Positions 6,764 through 7,026 of a stretch of 7,026 nucleotides of DNA are shown piece after piece. The notes beneath the pieces were generated by a model that did not search any database, had not been told where the DNA came from, and was given only the letters and a program-made list of their open reading frames with translations. Source of the DNA: a bacterium (GTDB lineage Bacteria; Dependentiae; Babeliae; Babeliales; RVW-14); assembly GCA_010027825.1 (NCBI GenBank), contig RGUK01000073.1, forward strand, positions 1-7,026. Direction: 5' to 3'. Each line of letters opens with the position of its first letter. The stretch's first letter is position 1. The position numbers and the translations under genes are program-made.

Positions 6764-7026
6764 ATGAAACAGGATCTCTGGATAGTAAACAGCTCGCTGC
6801 TGCTCGTCTTTGCTGCGGTCATCGCCGCATATCAGGCATTTGATCCCGTTGTTCCATTATGGCGCACCCCTAAGCTCTCCTCGATCACGGACCTGGAAAA
6901 AAAAGAAGAAATTATCCAACCAAACAATATCAGCTGGGAAAAGATCTATCAGGATGACATTTTTGGATCCTACATTACGCAAGAGCCTAAGGCAGTTAAG
7001 CAAAACTTCGTCACCCCTATTCCTGA
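6764..7026 (+). CDS. Single-pass membrane protein, N-terminal part; possibly GspC-like
   Basis: The frame is open from the ATG at 6764 to the window end (87 codons, no stop), so only the N-terminus is seen. AAGGA lies 9 bases before the ATG; an ATG at 6759 is followed by a stop after one codon and is not used. Residues 1-4 are MKQD, and a hydrophobic helix runs from about 5 to 22 with no signal-peptidase site, so the protein is probably anchored with its bulk in the periplasm. A hydrophilic stretch with PLWRTPKL and EKKEE follows, then SWEKIYQDDIFGSYI at about 55-69. The pattern of one anchor helix, a linker, and an aromatic-Ile-x(3)-Asp-Ile-Phe-Gly motif resembles the start of type II secretion GspC proteins. 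The match is short, so it could equally be another anchored envelope protein. Confidence 0.7.
   Translation, partial: MKQDLWIVNSSLLLVFAAVIAAYQAFDPVVPLWRTPKLSSITDLEKKEEIIQPNNISWEKIYQDDIFGSYITQEPKAVKQNFVTPIP

Overview
The window is a gene-dense stretch of a diderm (Gram-negative-type) bacterial chromosome. It encodes phospholipid-transport permease and ATPase genes of the Mla type, a secreted protein that looks like an outer-membrane beta-barrel ending in phenylalanine, and the rod-shape actin MreB. There are no transposases, tRNAs, rRNAs, CRISPR arrays or phage genes, and no intergenic gap exceeds about 110 bases. The lineage cannot be fixed from this sequence. The gene content and the degenerate regulator would fit a divergent or reduced group such as Candidatus Dependentiae (TM6), but that is a low-confidence guess.

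Minus strand (left quarter): a secreted, probable outer-membrane barrel protein (341-1600) is followed after 18 bases by mreB (1-322, cut off by the window edge). The pair is probably one transcript. It would start from a good sigma70-like promoter at 1662-1689.

Plus strand (rest of the window): tpiA, secG, mlaE (GTG start), mlaF (ATGA overlap with mlaE), a response regulator with an NtrC-like layout, and moxR are packed with gaps of -4 to 38 bases. They look like one operon running away from the minus-strand pair. After moxR an 83-base gap with promoter-like elements precedes a single-pass membrane protein that runs off the right edge. It weakly resembles the start of type II secretion GspC.

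Functionally the cluster mixes glycolysis (TpiA) with envelope work: Sec export (SecG), lipid movement between membranes (MlaE/MlaF), cell shape (MreB), an outer-membrane protein, a MoxR AAA+ chaperone and possibly a secretion component. The most unusual gene is the regulator at 4425-5687. Its receiver domain is intact and its Fis-like tail is recognisable, but its AAA+ domain has lost the GAFTGA region, the Walker B acids, the arginine fingers and the sensor II arginine. It is therefore unlikely to be a working sigma54 activator. I see no wholly new multi-gene system here.
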